NCBI GenBank assembly: GCA_903813345.2
Contig: CAIIXF020000009.1
Span: forward strand, 18,625,759 to 18,689,758
DNA: 64,000 nucleotides
From: Owenia fusiformis
Lineage: Eukaryota > Annelida > Polychaeta > Sabellida > Oweniidae
Direction: 5' to 3'
Shown here: positions 10,385 to 24,300 of the stretch, one piece after another
How positions within the stretch are numbered: the first letter of the stretch is position 1
Layout: the number at the start of each line of letters is the position of its first letter
Position numbers and translations under genes: made by a program
The notes under the pieces: model-generated
The model's database searches: none
The model's input: only the letters and a program-made list of their open reading frames with translations
What the model was told of the DNA's origin: nothing

Positions 10385-13300
10385 GTATTAGGTTTTTATA
10401 TGTTCTGTGAATCATTGATTGGGCTAGGGATCTCATTGGAGCCATTCCATACACATACTAGTGTAAATAAATCACAACCACGTCTCAGTAAAAAAATTAC
10501 AGTAGACTAGAGTAGCCTAGCCTAGATCTAAGTTAGGCCTACAGTGGGGATCATAAAGAATTGCAAAAGCTATGAAAATTACATGCTGTCGCACATGTAA
10601 TAAATTCTTACCTCAGTGTATTCAGTGCTCTATTTTCTCCGTCTTAGTAAGTCCAAATATAGTGGAAATTGTGTCCCTAATGACAAATAAGAACTTCAAA
10701 AGTTGAAGTGGATATTCACATGTTATGCCGACTCTTCAAATGTTGAGGTGATTTTATCGCCCGATTGCGCCGGAATGGAGGATTGGCTCCCAGAATGCAA
10801 CATGACACGTGCCAGCTTTCAAAATGCTGTTCCGCTATTTTGAAACCTGTCATGAGTAAATACGGTTAACTGATGTTGCATTCTGGGAGTCAACCGTCCT
10901 TGGATAACAAACATGGCGATTCATGAAAACATTCATTCGATTTGGTAGGGATTTATCCATTATTTGCAGGTATGAAGCTTTGGATTCATTTATTGTGCTA
11001 CTTTAGTGAACGGGAATTATTTTTCTACCGCTTGGGAGAGTTTTAAGGCTCTCTAGCCAAATGGGTTACCAAAATGCTAAAGAGCCTTAAATTTAAAGGT
11101 TCTTTAGCATTTCGGCTAAAGAGCCTTAAATTTTAAGGCTCTTTAGCATTTTGATAGCCAATTCTGCTAGAGAGCCTTAAAGGAATTCCAGGCGACAGAA
11201 ATGAAGAAATATTGCTTCTGGGACAAGATCAAACTTATCCCGTGCCAGGACTATAGTCCTGTAACGAGAGCATTCTTTTGCCTGTACGATTACAACTTGG
11301 GAGAATTATCTACGCCCCTTACACTTAAGATACCTACTTCAATAGATTCCTGGGTATTTTAGCATTCTTTTCGTGTAGTTGAATCCACAATTGTTTGGGT
11401 AAATCGGCAGAATTGGAACATTTTTCTTTTTCATTGAGAGATATTCCATCACTTTCCAAGATGGGGGTTGGATTTAAAAGGGGATTCCCCGTTTGACTGA
11501 CCCTGAAGTGGCCCGGATAACCAATAAATGGAAGAATTTGACGATTGAAATAAGTTAAATATTACACGCAAATATTGCGATCAAAAACGAAAATTTCGTT
11601 GTTCTGCCGATAAACCCAGACAATTGTGGATTCAACTACACGAAAAGAATGCTAAAATACCAAGGAATCTGTTGAAATAGGTATCTTAAGTGTAAGAAGC
11701 GTAGAAAATTCTCCCATGTTGTAATCGTACAGGCAAAAGAATAAGACGTTCGCAGGACTATAGTCCTGGTACGGGATAAGATCAAACGACTTTGACATAT
11801 TCGATACCCAGCCTATTTTGTAATTTAACAATAAGCACAAATATACACCACATTAGCAGATATCAGACAAATTCAAAAAGAAATATTTTTTGATCGATAA
11901 AATCACTGATTATTAAACCGGAAGTGTCTTCTCTGAGGTCCGCGATGAAGAAAACATATAACGATTTCAGTCAATTCAATTTTGCCGTCGGTTTAATTTT
12001 AAATGGTTCTAAATAATCTTCGAATGCTTACAATGACTTCTATTAGTACTGTTTTGACTTCCCCACTATCACTTTTTACTCGACTCATAAATTTACTTCT
12101 GGTCTACTGAGAAAAATAGAAAGTTCTAAAACCTTTTCAATATTCAGTCTAAATTTGGCTTTTTAAAGGTTCAAACGTTGACTTTGAATGGACCTTCATG
12201 CATGTATCGAAAATAGGTTCACCAGAGAAGGTGTAAGACCAGGCAATCAAGTAAAAATGTCTTGAGAGTCACATTTATTGATGAATTTGATGCTAGCCTA
12301 AAATTGTTGATACATGTACATACATGTACATGTAACAAATGAAGGACTTTTGAGCGGAAGTTTTTGCAAAAGTTTTGAAAAAATATCTCGTCAGATGGAA
12401 AATCCTAAAAACAGCATTGAAATCTAATAGGCAATAGATTTTGAAGTGTATTCTGTGATGTCCCCGGGCTGATGTCCCTGCATTCACGATAAACTGCGTC
12501 AAGATGTGCTTTATCTAGAATAAACAAGATCCTTTTTTCATCCCCAGGTCTTCATCATACTTTTTGCCATCTTAAAATGGGATTCTCTGTATTCTCGTGA
12601 CTATAGCAAAGCCAATACAAGTGATTAATTTCATTAAACATTAAACATTGATGATTGAGCGATGGAGCAAGCCCAAGAATTCTAGAAAAAACTGTGTACA
12701 TAATTTCCGGACCTCAGAGAACAAACTTCCGGCTTGTTATTCAAAATAAAAAAGTGCTCCGTCGGAGAATCGAGCCCACGCCGCAGAAGTGGAAAGCGAG
12801 CACCCTAACCAATATACCAGAGTGTTTTTCCATGATAGGACTAATTTTTTTGCAACTCTATAGTCATATACATGTGTGAAATTTTTAAGTGGCATTCTTG
12901 GTTGAAAAACTTTCGAGAGTGTTGTTTTATTGTTTAGATGACGAAAACTTCAATAAAAAACAATATAAACACTGATTATAAACACAAAGGCTCTCTAGCC
13001 AAAACACTATGTTCGCAGCTAAATAGCCTTAAATTTTAAGGCTCTTTAGCATTTTGGCATTTAGCGAACCCCCCCCTTTCAAAATCATGCAGTTTTTCAC
13101 CATTCTGACTATTTTTTGAGTGATTTTTGGCCAAATTTGTCAAAGTGAACCCCCCCCTAGAATTTTTTGGAAAAGTGAACCCCCCTTGGAAAATTGGAAA
13201 ATTCTGGCTACGGGCCTGATCGATGAAACTTTCTTTCAACTTGTCTAATTGCCAGCTTTGGTTGAGCAATTTTTGAGATTGGGTGCCTTTATACCATCTC

Positions 13301-16300
13301 GTGGAGACCTTCCCATACCCTATACTCGACGGGTTTACATCAGGGCTATAAGCTCAGTGATTATCTGGCCATATCAGTTCAGGTACATGATGCAAATTCT
13401 GTTCATTTCTCATGGCACACCACATATTTAAGTGAGACGCTGGTGACCTATTTTATTGAAGTAAAAGGGAACAATTCATAATCCATGGCTAGATTGCATC
13501 TTCAAGTTTCATTTGGTATGCAAATTATGATTTTGGGTCAAAAATTAAAAAAGCTATATCATTTTGAAAAAAGTGGCATTTTTTGGCCTACCCTGTATAT
13601 ACTATCCTTTGCTAGAAGGGTGAACTTCTTTCCACTCTACTATACTACTAGTCCCCTGATCTCACTTAACGAATCAAAGCCTGTCAGCTCTTAGAGGTTG
13701 TTAATGTACTCTGTAGTTCTCTCTGATTGGTTGAATGTCTAATTATTAAATGAACTGTTTTAGTTAGAGAAGACTAGATAATCTTATAAGCTCAGGGTGG
13801 CTACCTACAAGTAATATGATTTCTCTTTCTTTCAGCCAGTTGAAGCAGCAGACGAAGCATTCTGGAATCAGTTCTGGGCAGAGAGTGTCACAACAGTCCA
13901 AGATGTATTTACGCTTATTCCTGCAGCGGAGATACGTGCCTTACGGGAAGAATCTCCGTCAAATCTCGCCACATTATGTTATAAAGCTGTTGAACAGCTG
14001 TTGCGTGTGGCAGAAAACACATGCGGAAATGCAAGGGATGTGCAAATAGGTACTGTCATGATGAATGAAAATTACCAGTTTCCTTAACATCAGGCAACAG
14101 CAATTTTCTCTGGTTGTTTTTACCTTTGCTTTGAAGAATTTTTCTAGTGGCCCCAAAAAGTTGGCCTTTTTTGTCAATACTGGGCATTTTAAGACCTTAT
14201 TTTTTAATTTTAGGTCAAATTTTGAAGAAAATAGGCCTCAAAATTTCAAAATTTGGGCCCATTTTTTAGTTTTAGGGGCCCAAAGGGCGGAAGTTTTTTT
14301 CTTAGACCTGAAATTTAGCCCCCCCCCTTGTTGGGTCGCAGATCCGCCCCTGCATATTGCTTTGGTCTCATGTCGACCAAAATATGAACAAAATATGAAT
14401 ATGAAATATGTTAATTCCAGCTTTAAATTGTGTTCGACTCTTGACGAGAATCCTCCCCTATATATTTGAGGACCCTGATTGGAGGGGGTTTTTCTGGTCG
14501 ACGCTTCCTGGCCAATCAGAGGAGGGCATGGATGTAAGTACATGTAGTGATATATATTTTTCCCATATAAGTCATCTCTGTTCCTCACACTCATTCAAAG
14601 TTGACTATCACACGATTATGATTTAATGAAATCCATTGAACATCTTTATCTAAATCATATGTTTTGTTAGGCTTTATAAAGCAATCTGTTTTTTATAAAA
14701 ACATGAGTAAATCAAGGTGTATTTTCCTATTAAATTATTTTGGAACATATTTTGATGGAGAAGCTGGATTCGAGAGTTCTGAATGTTTCAGAAGCTTGTA
14801 TTTATTGATTTTCTGATTGGTTGATTTTTTGATTGACATAACAATAATAGTACTTATTGGATATTTCAGAATGCCACACCAGCTTTAGCACAATCATTAC
14901 TCAGTGCATTGGGGGTAAGTAGCACAATCATTTATTAGCACAATAGGAGTAAGAAGCACAACAGTGTATCTGTATCTATAAATAAATATATTATTCGTTT
15001 TACAATATTTTCATATCTAATTTTTACATGTTTTGAAAGGGGACCAAAATTTGCGTCAAAGTGAAATAATATTAGCAAAAATATGATGCTATCTATATGT
15101 TTAGGAGTTGTAAAGTAAAAAAAAGTATTTTATGATTTTGTAAAAGATCAGCTTTTTCTTCCAGGATTTGTTGTTTTGTCCAGACTTTACAGTTCAAAGT
15201 AACAGAAAGGCAGGCCCAGTAAGTATACGTACCTTTTTGTTAAAATATGACAATATGAAAATACATGTATATTCTTTGTACACATGGAATCTAATCGTTG
15301 TGAACTACAGATAGTGAATAACATTTGGGCAATGGAGTATATTATAATTGATTGATTTTGTTTCTAAGACCAATAACGTATCCTATAGATGAAGGCATTA
15401 TATGTTTTGAATTTTTAACCCTTATCCCAAAGCTCTTTTGAAGTTCTCATGCTGTCATTTTCATTTCTTAAAAAATAATTCTAAACCCTCATTCCTGACA
15501 ATAAATTTTTTATCTGGCAATAAATGTTTTTTCTTCCAGGACAACCCAGAGGAACTGGCTTCCTTAGATAGCTGTGAATATAATAAATGTTTTTTCTTCC
15601 AGGACAACCCTGAGGAGCTGGCTTCCTTAGATAGCTGTGAATATAATAAATGTTTTTTTCTTCCAGGACAACCCAGAGGAACTGGCTTCCTTAGATAGCT
15701 GTGAATATAATAAATGTTTTTTTCTTCCAGGACAATCCCGAGGAGCTGGCTTCCTTAGATAGCTGTGAATATAATAAATGTTTTTTCTTCCAGGACAATC
15801 CCGAGGAGCTGGCTTCCTTAGATAGCTGTGAATATAATAAATGTTTTTTTCTTCCAGGACAACCCAGAGGAACTGGCTTCCTTAGATAGCTGTGAATATA
15901 ATAAATGTTTTTTTCTTCCAGGACAATCCCGAGGAGCTGGCTTCCTTAGATAGCTGTGAATATAATAAATGTTTTTTCTTCCAGGACAATCCCGAGGAGC
16001 TGGCTTCCTTAGATAGCTGTGAATATAATAAATGTTTTTTTCTTCCAGGACAATCCCGAGGAGCTGGCTTCCTTAGATAGCTGTGAATATAATAAATGTT
16101 TTTTCTTCCAGGACAACCCCGAGGAGCTGGCTTCCTTAGATAGCTGTGAATATAATAAATGTTTTTTCTTCCAGGACAACCCAGAGGAGCTGGCTTCCTT
16201 AGATAGCTGTGAATATAATAAATGTTTTTTCTTCCAGGATAACCCTGAGGAACTGGCTCCCTTAGATAGCTGTGAATATAATAAATGTTTTTCTTCCAGG

Positions 16301-18272
16301 ACAACCCTGAGGAACTGGCTTCCTTAGATAGCTGTGAATATAATAAATGTTTTTCTTCCAGGACAACCCCGAGGAGCTGGCTTCCTTAGATAGCTGTGAA
16401 TATAATAAATGTTTTTTCTTCCAGGACAACCCAGAGGAACTGGCTCCCTTAGATAGCTGTGAATATAATAAATGTTTTTTTCTTCCAGGACAACCCAGAG
16501 GAACTGGCTTCCTTAGATAGCTGTGAATATAATAAATGTTTTTTTCTTCCAGGACAATCCCGAGGAGCTGGCTTCCTTAGATAGCTGTGAATATAATAAA
16601 TGTTTTTTCTTCCAGGACAATCCCGAGGAGCTGGCTTCCTTAGATAGCTGTGAATATAATAAATGTTTTTTTCTTCCAGGACAACCCAGAGGAACTGGCT
16701 TCCTTAGATAGCTGTGAATATAATAAATGTTTTTTTCTTCCAGGACAATCCCGAGGAGCTGGCTTCCTTAGATAGCTGTGAATATAATAAATGTTTTTTC
16801 TTCCAGGACAATCCCGAGGAGCTGGCTTCCTTAGATAGCTGTGAATATAATAAATGTTTTTTTCTTCCAGGACAATCCCGAGGAGCTGGCTTCCTTAGAT
16901 AGCTGTGAATATAATAAATGTTTTTTCTTCCAGGACAACCCCGAGGAGCTGGCTTCCTTAGATAGCTGTGAATATAATAAATGTTTTTTCTTCCAGGACA
17001 ACCCAGAGGAGCTGGCTTCCTTAGATAGCTGTGAATATAATAAATGTTTTTTCTTCCAGGATAACCCTGAGGAACTGGCTCCCTTAGATAGCTGTGAATA
17101 TAATAAATGTTTTTCTTCCAGGACAACCCTGAGGAACTGGCTTCCTTAGATAGCTGTGAATATAATAAATGTTTTTCTTCCAGGACAACCCCGAGGAGCT
17201 GGCTTCCTTAGATAGCTGTGAATATAATAAATGTTTTTTCTTCCAGGACAACCCAGAGGAACTGGCTCCCTTAGATAGCTGTGAATATAATAAATGTTTT
17301 TTCTTCCAGGACAACCCAGAGGAGCTGGCTTCCTTAGATAGCTGTGAATATAATAAATGTTTTTTCTTCCAGGACAACCCAGAGGAACTGGCTCCCTTAG
17401 ATAGCTGTGAATATAATAAATGTTTTTTCTTCCAGGACAACCCTGAGGAGCTGGCTCCCTTAGATAGCTGTGAATATAATAAATGTTTTTTCTTCCAGGA
17501 TAACCCCGAGGAACTGGCTTCCTTAGATAGCTGTGAATATATATGGGAGGCAGGGGTTGGATTTGCTCATTCTCCTGCAATCAACCTAACACATGACTCT
17601 AATAGAGCAGAAATCCTCAAACTGATATTAACATGTTTCTCAGAAACAATGTATCTTCCTCCCGCAGGTCAGTGGTTTATTATGGAAAACTGTAAAATCC
17701 TTTTTGTTGCATTTTAAATAATCCAAGCCTTATTTGAATGTCTCTGTTTTTAAGATAAGTTCAATAAACCATAATTTTTGGCGAAGAGAGTACCTGACAT
17801 GATGCTTGCTCACTTTATTCCTTGTAGTATGTAGATTCCTCTTAAATTCAATCTCATGCATATTTATGATTTTAGCTGAAGCCCATGACAAAAAGAATCT
17901 TTGGATTCAGTACCTGACATCCACAGAAAATAGGTTAGTTATATATAGCACTCATCATGTTATAGCACATATAATGTGTTTTCTCACTTTTGCTTAGTTG
18001 CAAAGAGGAAGTAGTATCAGAGATTTAAATATACAACTTTGTCCAAAAATTGTAACCTTTTCATCAATCAAAAGAAATAAAATCAATGCATTGTGCATCT
18101 TCTATAAAAAGCCTGTCACATTCATGCATTAAACTAGCCAATGTTTGGTATTATTGCTCAGGTCTGAAGTTACAAGTTCTAGGAAGAGAACATAAGCCTT
18201 TTTAGCTCACATGGTGAGCTTTTGCAATCGCTCACTTGTCTGTCCGTCCATCCATCCATCCGTCCGTCCGTC

Positions 18273-18303
<31 letters not shown>

Positions 18304-21300
18304 CCGTTAACAATAGTGGCACGTTTTAAAACCTCTGTCGATAGGATTCCTGTTTTAAGTTATTTCTGTTCAACATCAATACAGAAAACTCCCCTATGAC
18401 TCCTGGTTCAAAAGCTCGCCTATTTTCAAAATGCCCGCCATTTTTGTCTTGCGAAATTCACTTTTGACCCATTTCCTAGCTTTACAAATAATTTCAGGTG
18501 GCCTACATTGTAAAAATCCATGTCAATGTAAAGAGTAGATATATGAAATAATTTTGTTACAAAAATCAGCAAAAAATTATATCCATTTTTTTTATTTTCA
18601 GCCATTTTAGTTAACATTGATTTGTCCATCTGTCTTGCAAAATCCACTTTGGACCATTGGCCTTAAACCCTCTGTCAATAGGATTCCTGTTTTAAGTTAA
18701 TTTTGTTCAACATCAATACAAAAAACTCTCATATGACTCTTGGTTCAAAAGCTAGCCTATTTTCAAAATAGTCGCCATTCTTGTCTCGCGAAATTCACTT
18801 TTGGCCCATTTCCTAGCTTTACAAATAATTTCAGCTGTCCTGCATTGTAAAAAGCCATGTCACTGTAAAGAGTAGTTGTATGAAATAATTTTGTTCCAAA
18901 AAATCGGCAAAATATTATATCAGTTTTTTTTATTTTCAGCCATTTTAGTTTACATTGATTCGTCCAACTGTCTCTCAGTCAGTCCAAAATAGTGGCAAGT
19001 TTTAAACCTCTGTCAACACTTTTTAAATCCTCTGTAGATAGGAATCCCGATTTAAAATATTTTTGTTCAACATCAATAAAGAAAAAAAAACTGTGACTCC
19101 TGCTTCAAAATCTCGCCTATTTTCAAAATGGCCACCATTTTTGTCTCGGGAAATTCACTTTTGGCCCATTTCCAAGCTTTACAAATAAGTTCAGGTGTCC
19201 TGCATTGTAAGAAGCCGTGTCTTTGTAAAGAGTAGTTGTATGAAATAATTTTGTCACAAAAAATCTGCAAAAAATTATACCCGTCTTTTTTATTTTCACT
19301 TTTGAGCAACACCATGTGAGCCCAGTACCCACGGTACTAATTTTTTACAAATAATACGCTAAGAGTCACTTACAATTTTGAATTCTAAAACCGTGAACAT
19401 TTGAAAATAAGTTCTGATATTTCTGACTAGTTATCTTATTTAATTTTTCTTTACTATATCCATATGATTTCTCTGATTCATTTGTGTAAACTTGAAATAA
19501 GTTGTAATTCCTCATTTTCTTTTTTCAGACACGCTTTACCCCTCTTCACATCCCTACTGAACATTGTGTGTGCCTATGACCCAGTTGGATATGGTGTCCC
19601 CTACAATCACCTAATGTTTAATGACTCCAGGGAGCCATTAGTAGAAATAGCACTTCAGGTAAGCTCATAAATTAACTTCTTCAGTGATATTTTGAAAGAT
19701 TTGAGAGGAATCCTCTGTTTTATGTGTAAATAAGCGATGGACATATAAATAAAACATAATCCATAAATAAAATGGAATAATGTGTCTTTATGTTATTGTA
19801 CACTGGCATAATCTTTGTGTACAACCTCAACTTCTAATCACTTCTAGGTCAACAGTTAGGGTGGATTAAAACACATATGTGTGTCATAGGAAATGACCAA
19901 CATCTTCAGTCTACACAGATAGGCAAAAAATAATTGGTTCGATCAACTCAAGAAGTCAAGAAAACAAATACGGGGATTAAATATCAGACAAAGATCTCAC
20001 ATGTTATGTATAAAGGCCTTAAAGGGACTTATCATGGCAAAATTCAAACATTTAAGACTTATAACATGAAAATAACCTTGTCACATATGTATTGTATGTC
20101 ACTTTTACATATATTGTAGGTATTATGTGTCACATTAGAGAATGAGAATGCAGAGAAAACACAGGACCAAGACAAAGATGCTGGTGGAGATTGCATTACA
20201 TCAGATAATCTATTTGTCAACTACCTTTCCCGTATACATAGAGAAGAGGTGAGTTAAGAGAAAATAATGATTTGAAGAATATTGCCCAAATGTCAAAATA
20301 CGCAATATGTTGAATCTACACTTGTTTTCATGGTGTGTTTTGAGTAATTTAAAGCACCATACTAACCTAGCTCTATTTTCGCATGTTCACACCATTCCAT
20401 TGGAAATTTTTAATCCATCTTAGAACATAAGGTTCCAAAATTGTCACTTTTACCCAATTATAAGTTATGATCTTTACTTCTACATGTCTGAAAGATAATA
20501 TTATACAAGATGCATTATTCGAAAACCAGTCTTTTAGAAAAAATTTGTGAGGAAATGCATTTGAATTCAATCATGAAATGTTGGCGTGAAAGAAAATAGA
20601 AAATATAACATTGTTAATCCATTATTAGTTTAATTGATTTTGTGTTTTTGACCACAGGACTTCCAATTTATCCTACATGGGATAACACGATTATTGAATA
20701 ACCCCCTTGTACAAACCTACCTGCCAGGATCAACAAAGAAAGTGCAATTTCACCAAGAATTACTGGTGCTCTTCTGGAAGACGTGCGACATTAACAAAGT
20801 AAGTTGTAAATAAATATATTTAAATTGAACACAACACTGAAAAGTAATGAATGTCCAGAAATAATTTTGAATAACTTCGACATGATAACTCTTCTAAATG
20901 TAAGACTTCTTTACTTAAAGATCTATTTTAATTGTGGATTCAATTTTATTTATTAAAAATATGTGATGGATATGAATTTTTGCTAACATTTTTTGTATCT
21001 TAGTCATGTTCCATGTTATAATGTTTATGTCTGTTTATACACTCTCTTTCAGAAATTTATGTTCTATGTCTTAAAAAGTAGCGACGTTTTAGAAATGCTG
21101 ATACCTATATTGTATCATTTAAATGATGCTCGGGCTGACCAGTGTAAGTTGAAATGATGATTATGACATCACAATGATGGCTATGACATCACAAGGTTTC
21201 ACGTCGTATAAGTTGTGATGTGTGAAAGCAAATTATAATTCATGTTTATACATTTATTTATAGTAAATATAATGCATTTTAACATTCTGATCTCAGGTGA

Positions 21301-24300
21301 AAAAGTAAAAGTTTGATACTCTAAATCATTGGATTTTGCACTCCCTGTATTGATTGACATAACTTAGACAACATGAATGAAACAATTCATAGAAAATCAT
21401 AAACATGAAGGTTTGCTTCCATACTATATATAGTATATTATTATAATTATTTTGTTGTACCATGTTTATCATATATTATTTCCACTGTAACTTTGGTAAT
21501 AGTGTCACTTTCGATGCACATTTTGGGTTGTCCATTTTTCACTAGAGAGGTTTTGGGTTGGAAATATTTTTCTAAAATATTCATGTCTTTTTACAGCTAC
21601 TGTGAGTTGTATGAGGTTTCATACATATTTAGTTCTACTTTATAAGGTACACATCAGCTAAATAATACCATGGTTACAGTGGCTCTGGCCAGATATAGAT
21701 AATGCATATAAAGATGGACTAAGTACGAGAATTGATGCTGTTTTCTCATATTTGGTCAAACTATATCACCCACCTTACCCTCCCAACCTCCTTTTCGAAA
21801 ACTGATATTAGCATCTTCATAACATAACAGGTAGATTTAGATTTTGCATGAGATTGATGATTGTTCATTACTAAAAGCATGATTGCAAATTGGTTGGATT
21901 AACTAACTAACAAAAATTGCTTTTATAAGGGGTCTCTACCTAACTTAAATTGCCGCCATTCCCAAGTCAAATCGCCATACCAGTCAAATTAACCTGATTA
22001 TTGGGTATAACTAGATACACAACTTTTTTGAATGATTCTAATATCAGGCTCGAAATGTGATTGGTTCAGTATTTTATAAGTTGTTATGGTTCCTAAATAT
22101 TTATTTATCCTTTTTTGTATTTTGTAGAAATTCATGTTTTTTGTGTTAAAAAGCAGTGCCGTGCTAGACGTTATTGTACCGATATTGTATCACTTAAATG
22201 AGTCCCGGTCTGATCAATGTAAGTGCGCTTGCACTTGAATAGAATGCCTTATATAGACTTGCACGCATTATGTGTGTCACTAACAGCATGTGTTGATCTA
22301 TATGTGTGTCCTGAAGTAACAAAAGTGCTAGTGTCATTAACTGAATGTATTAGGTTTAAAGGTGTCAGCTATTATAGCATGTGTCATAAATTGCCCTGAA
22401 TGTATTAGGTTTAAAGGTGTCAGCTGTTATAGCATGTGTCATAAATTGCCCTGAATGTATTAGGTTTAAAGGTGTCAGCTGTTATAGCATGTGTCATAAA
22501 TTGCCCTGAATGTATTAGGTTTAAAGGTGTCAGCTATTATAGCATGTGTCATAAATTGCCCTGAATGTATTAGGTTTAAAGGTGTCAGCTATTATAGCAT
22601 GTGTCATAAATTGCCACTCATGTCAGTTTACAATAATGTTGTCAATAAAAGGAGTAGAGTTTTTTTTTTATTATTATGAATTAAAGTGTCATCAGTATGT
22701 TCATTAGGTGTCATTAGTCAGATTTATGTTTCATGAATAGAAGGTGACATTAACACCATATGCTTCATTATGTCTACATCACTAATAAATGTGAATGTGT
22801 CACACATCAGTCATTACAATTAATGTGATATAAATTAGTGAGTTTGGTCACTTTGGTATAGGTGCCATTAATATGTAATGTTGGAAAGCATGTTCCACTA
22901 GTATGGGTCAGACAGTGTCACATTGCATATATGCACACATTTAGATGTCACTAATAAGACATCCTCCTAAGCAGGTGTACAGAATCCGTACCTCCTTCTT
23001 CCCCCCTGCTATAACCAATTTGGAAGTGCCCGATTTAACTGAGTCACGTGATCTAATTATTCACCGATGACGTATACATGTTTGCTGTCGCAGTGTTGCG
23101 ACAGCGAATCAAATTGCAAGTTCTTAATCGGGGAAATGCTAAGTGCTTATAGCAGGGTGTAAAAAGAAAGAAGATATTCTGGATTTTGAAGCCCTGTGAT
23201 CGTAGGATGCTAATAAGATATATCACTAATAAAAGCACAAACAAAAAGGATTTAAGTCCAGGACTCAATAAATTGTGTATGATTTATGCACAAACTGATT
23301 AGTTTTCATACTTTAATTATTTTGTAGCTTTATAAATACTTTCAGGTGTACTTTGTTGTAAAAGCCTATGTTATTGTTAATGGTAGTTATATGTGATAAT
23401 TTTGTAAAAAGAAATCAGCAAAAACTCATTATCACTTTTTTATTGTCGGCCATTTTGCATTTTTTCATCCTAAAATCTTGTTTGTAAGGTCTTGTCTACA
23501 CATTTTCAGGTGAACCGTTTGGTAGATCAATTTTGAATTTTCAGGGATGATTTTTAGTACAAAAATCTAGATCTGATTAGTTTTTTGGCATTCTGGGTAA
23601 ATGTCAAGGCGGCCATTTTGGATTTTCCATCCTAAAATCTTGTCAGTAAAGTCTTGTCTACACATTTTCAGGTGAACCGTTTGGTAGATCAATTTCAAAT
23701 TTTCAGGGATGATTTTTAGTATGAAAATCTAGATCTGATTAGTTTTTTGGCATTCTGGGTAAATGTCAAGGCAGCCATTTTGGATTTTCCGTCCTAAATC
23801 TTGTCAGTAAAGTCTTGTCTAAGTGTTTTCAGGTGAACCGTTTGGTAGATCAATTTCAAATTTTCAGGGATGATTCTTAGTATTAAAATTTAGTTCTGAT
23901 TAGTTTTTTGGCATTTTGGGTAAATGTCAAGGCAGCCATTTTGGATTTTCCGTTCTAAAATCTTGTCAGTTAAGTCTTGTCTACGCGTTTTCAGGTGAAC
24001 CGTTTGGTAGATCAATTTCAAATTTTCAGGGATGATTCTTAGTATGAAAATCTAGAACTGATTAGTTTTTTGACATTCTGGGTAAATTTCAAGGCAGCCA
24101 TTTTGGATTTTCCATCCTTAAATCTTGTCTGTAAAGTCTTGTTTACCCGTTTTCTGGTTAAATGTTTGACGGATCAATTTCAAATTTTCTGGGGTGGTTC
24201 ATAGTATGAAAATCTAGAACTGACTAATTTTATGGCATTCTGGTTAAAATTTAAGGTGGCCATTTGGATTTCCCGCCCTCAAATTATGTCGGTAAAGTCT

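Noticed and set aside
15540-17539. CRISPR-like appearance of regular repeats
   Set aside because: There are no unique spacers; the units are nearly identical throughout and match the host exon, and the window is animal DNA.
15438-17717. Many 60-180-residue ORFs on both strands over 15.4-17.7 kb
   Set aside because: They are frames through the 63-bp acceptor units. Only the part from 17499 is assigned as exon; the rest would be coding only if alternative acceptors are used.
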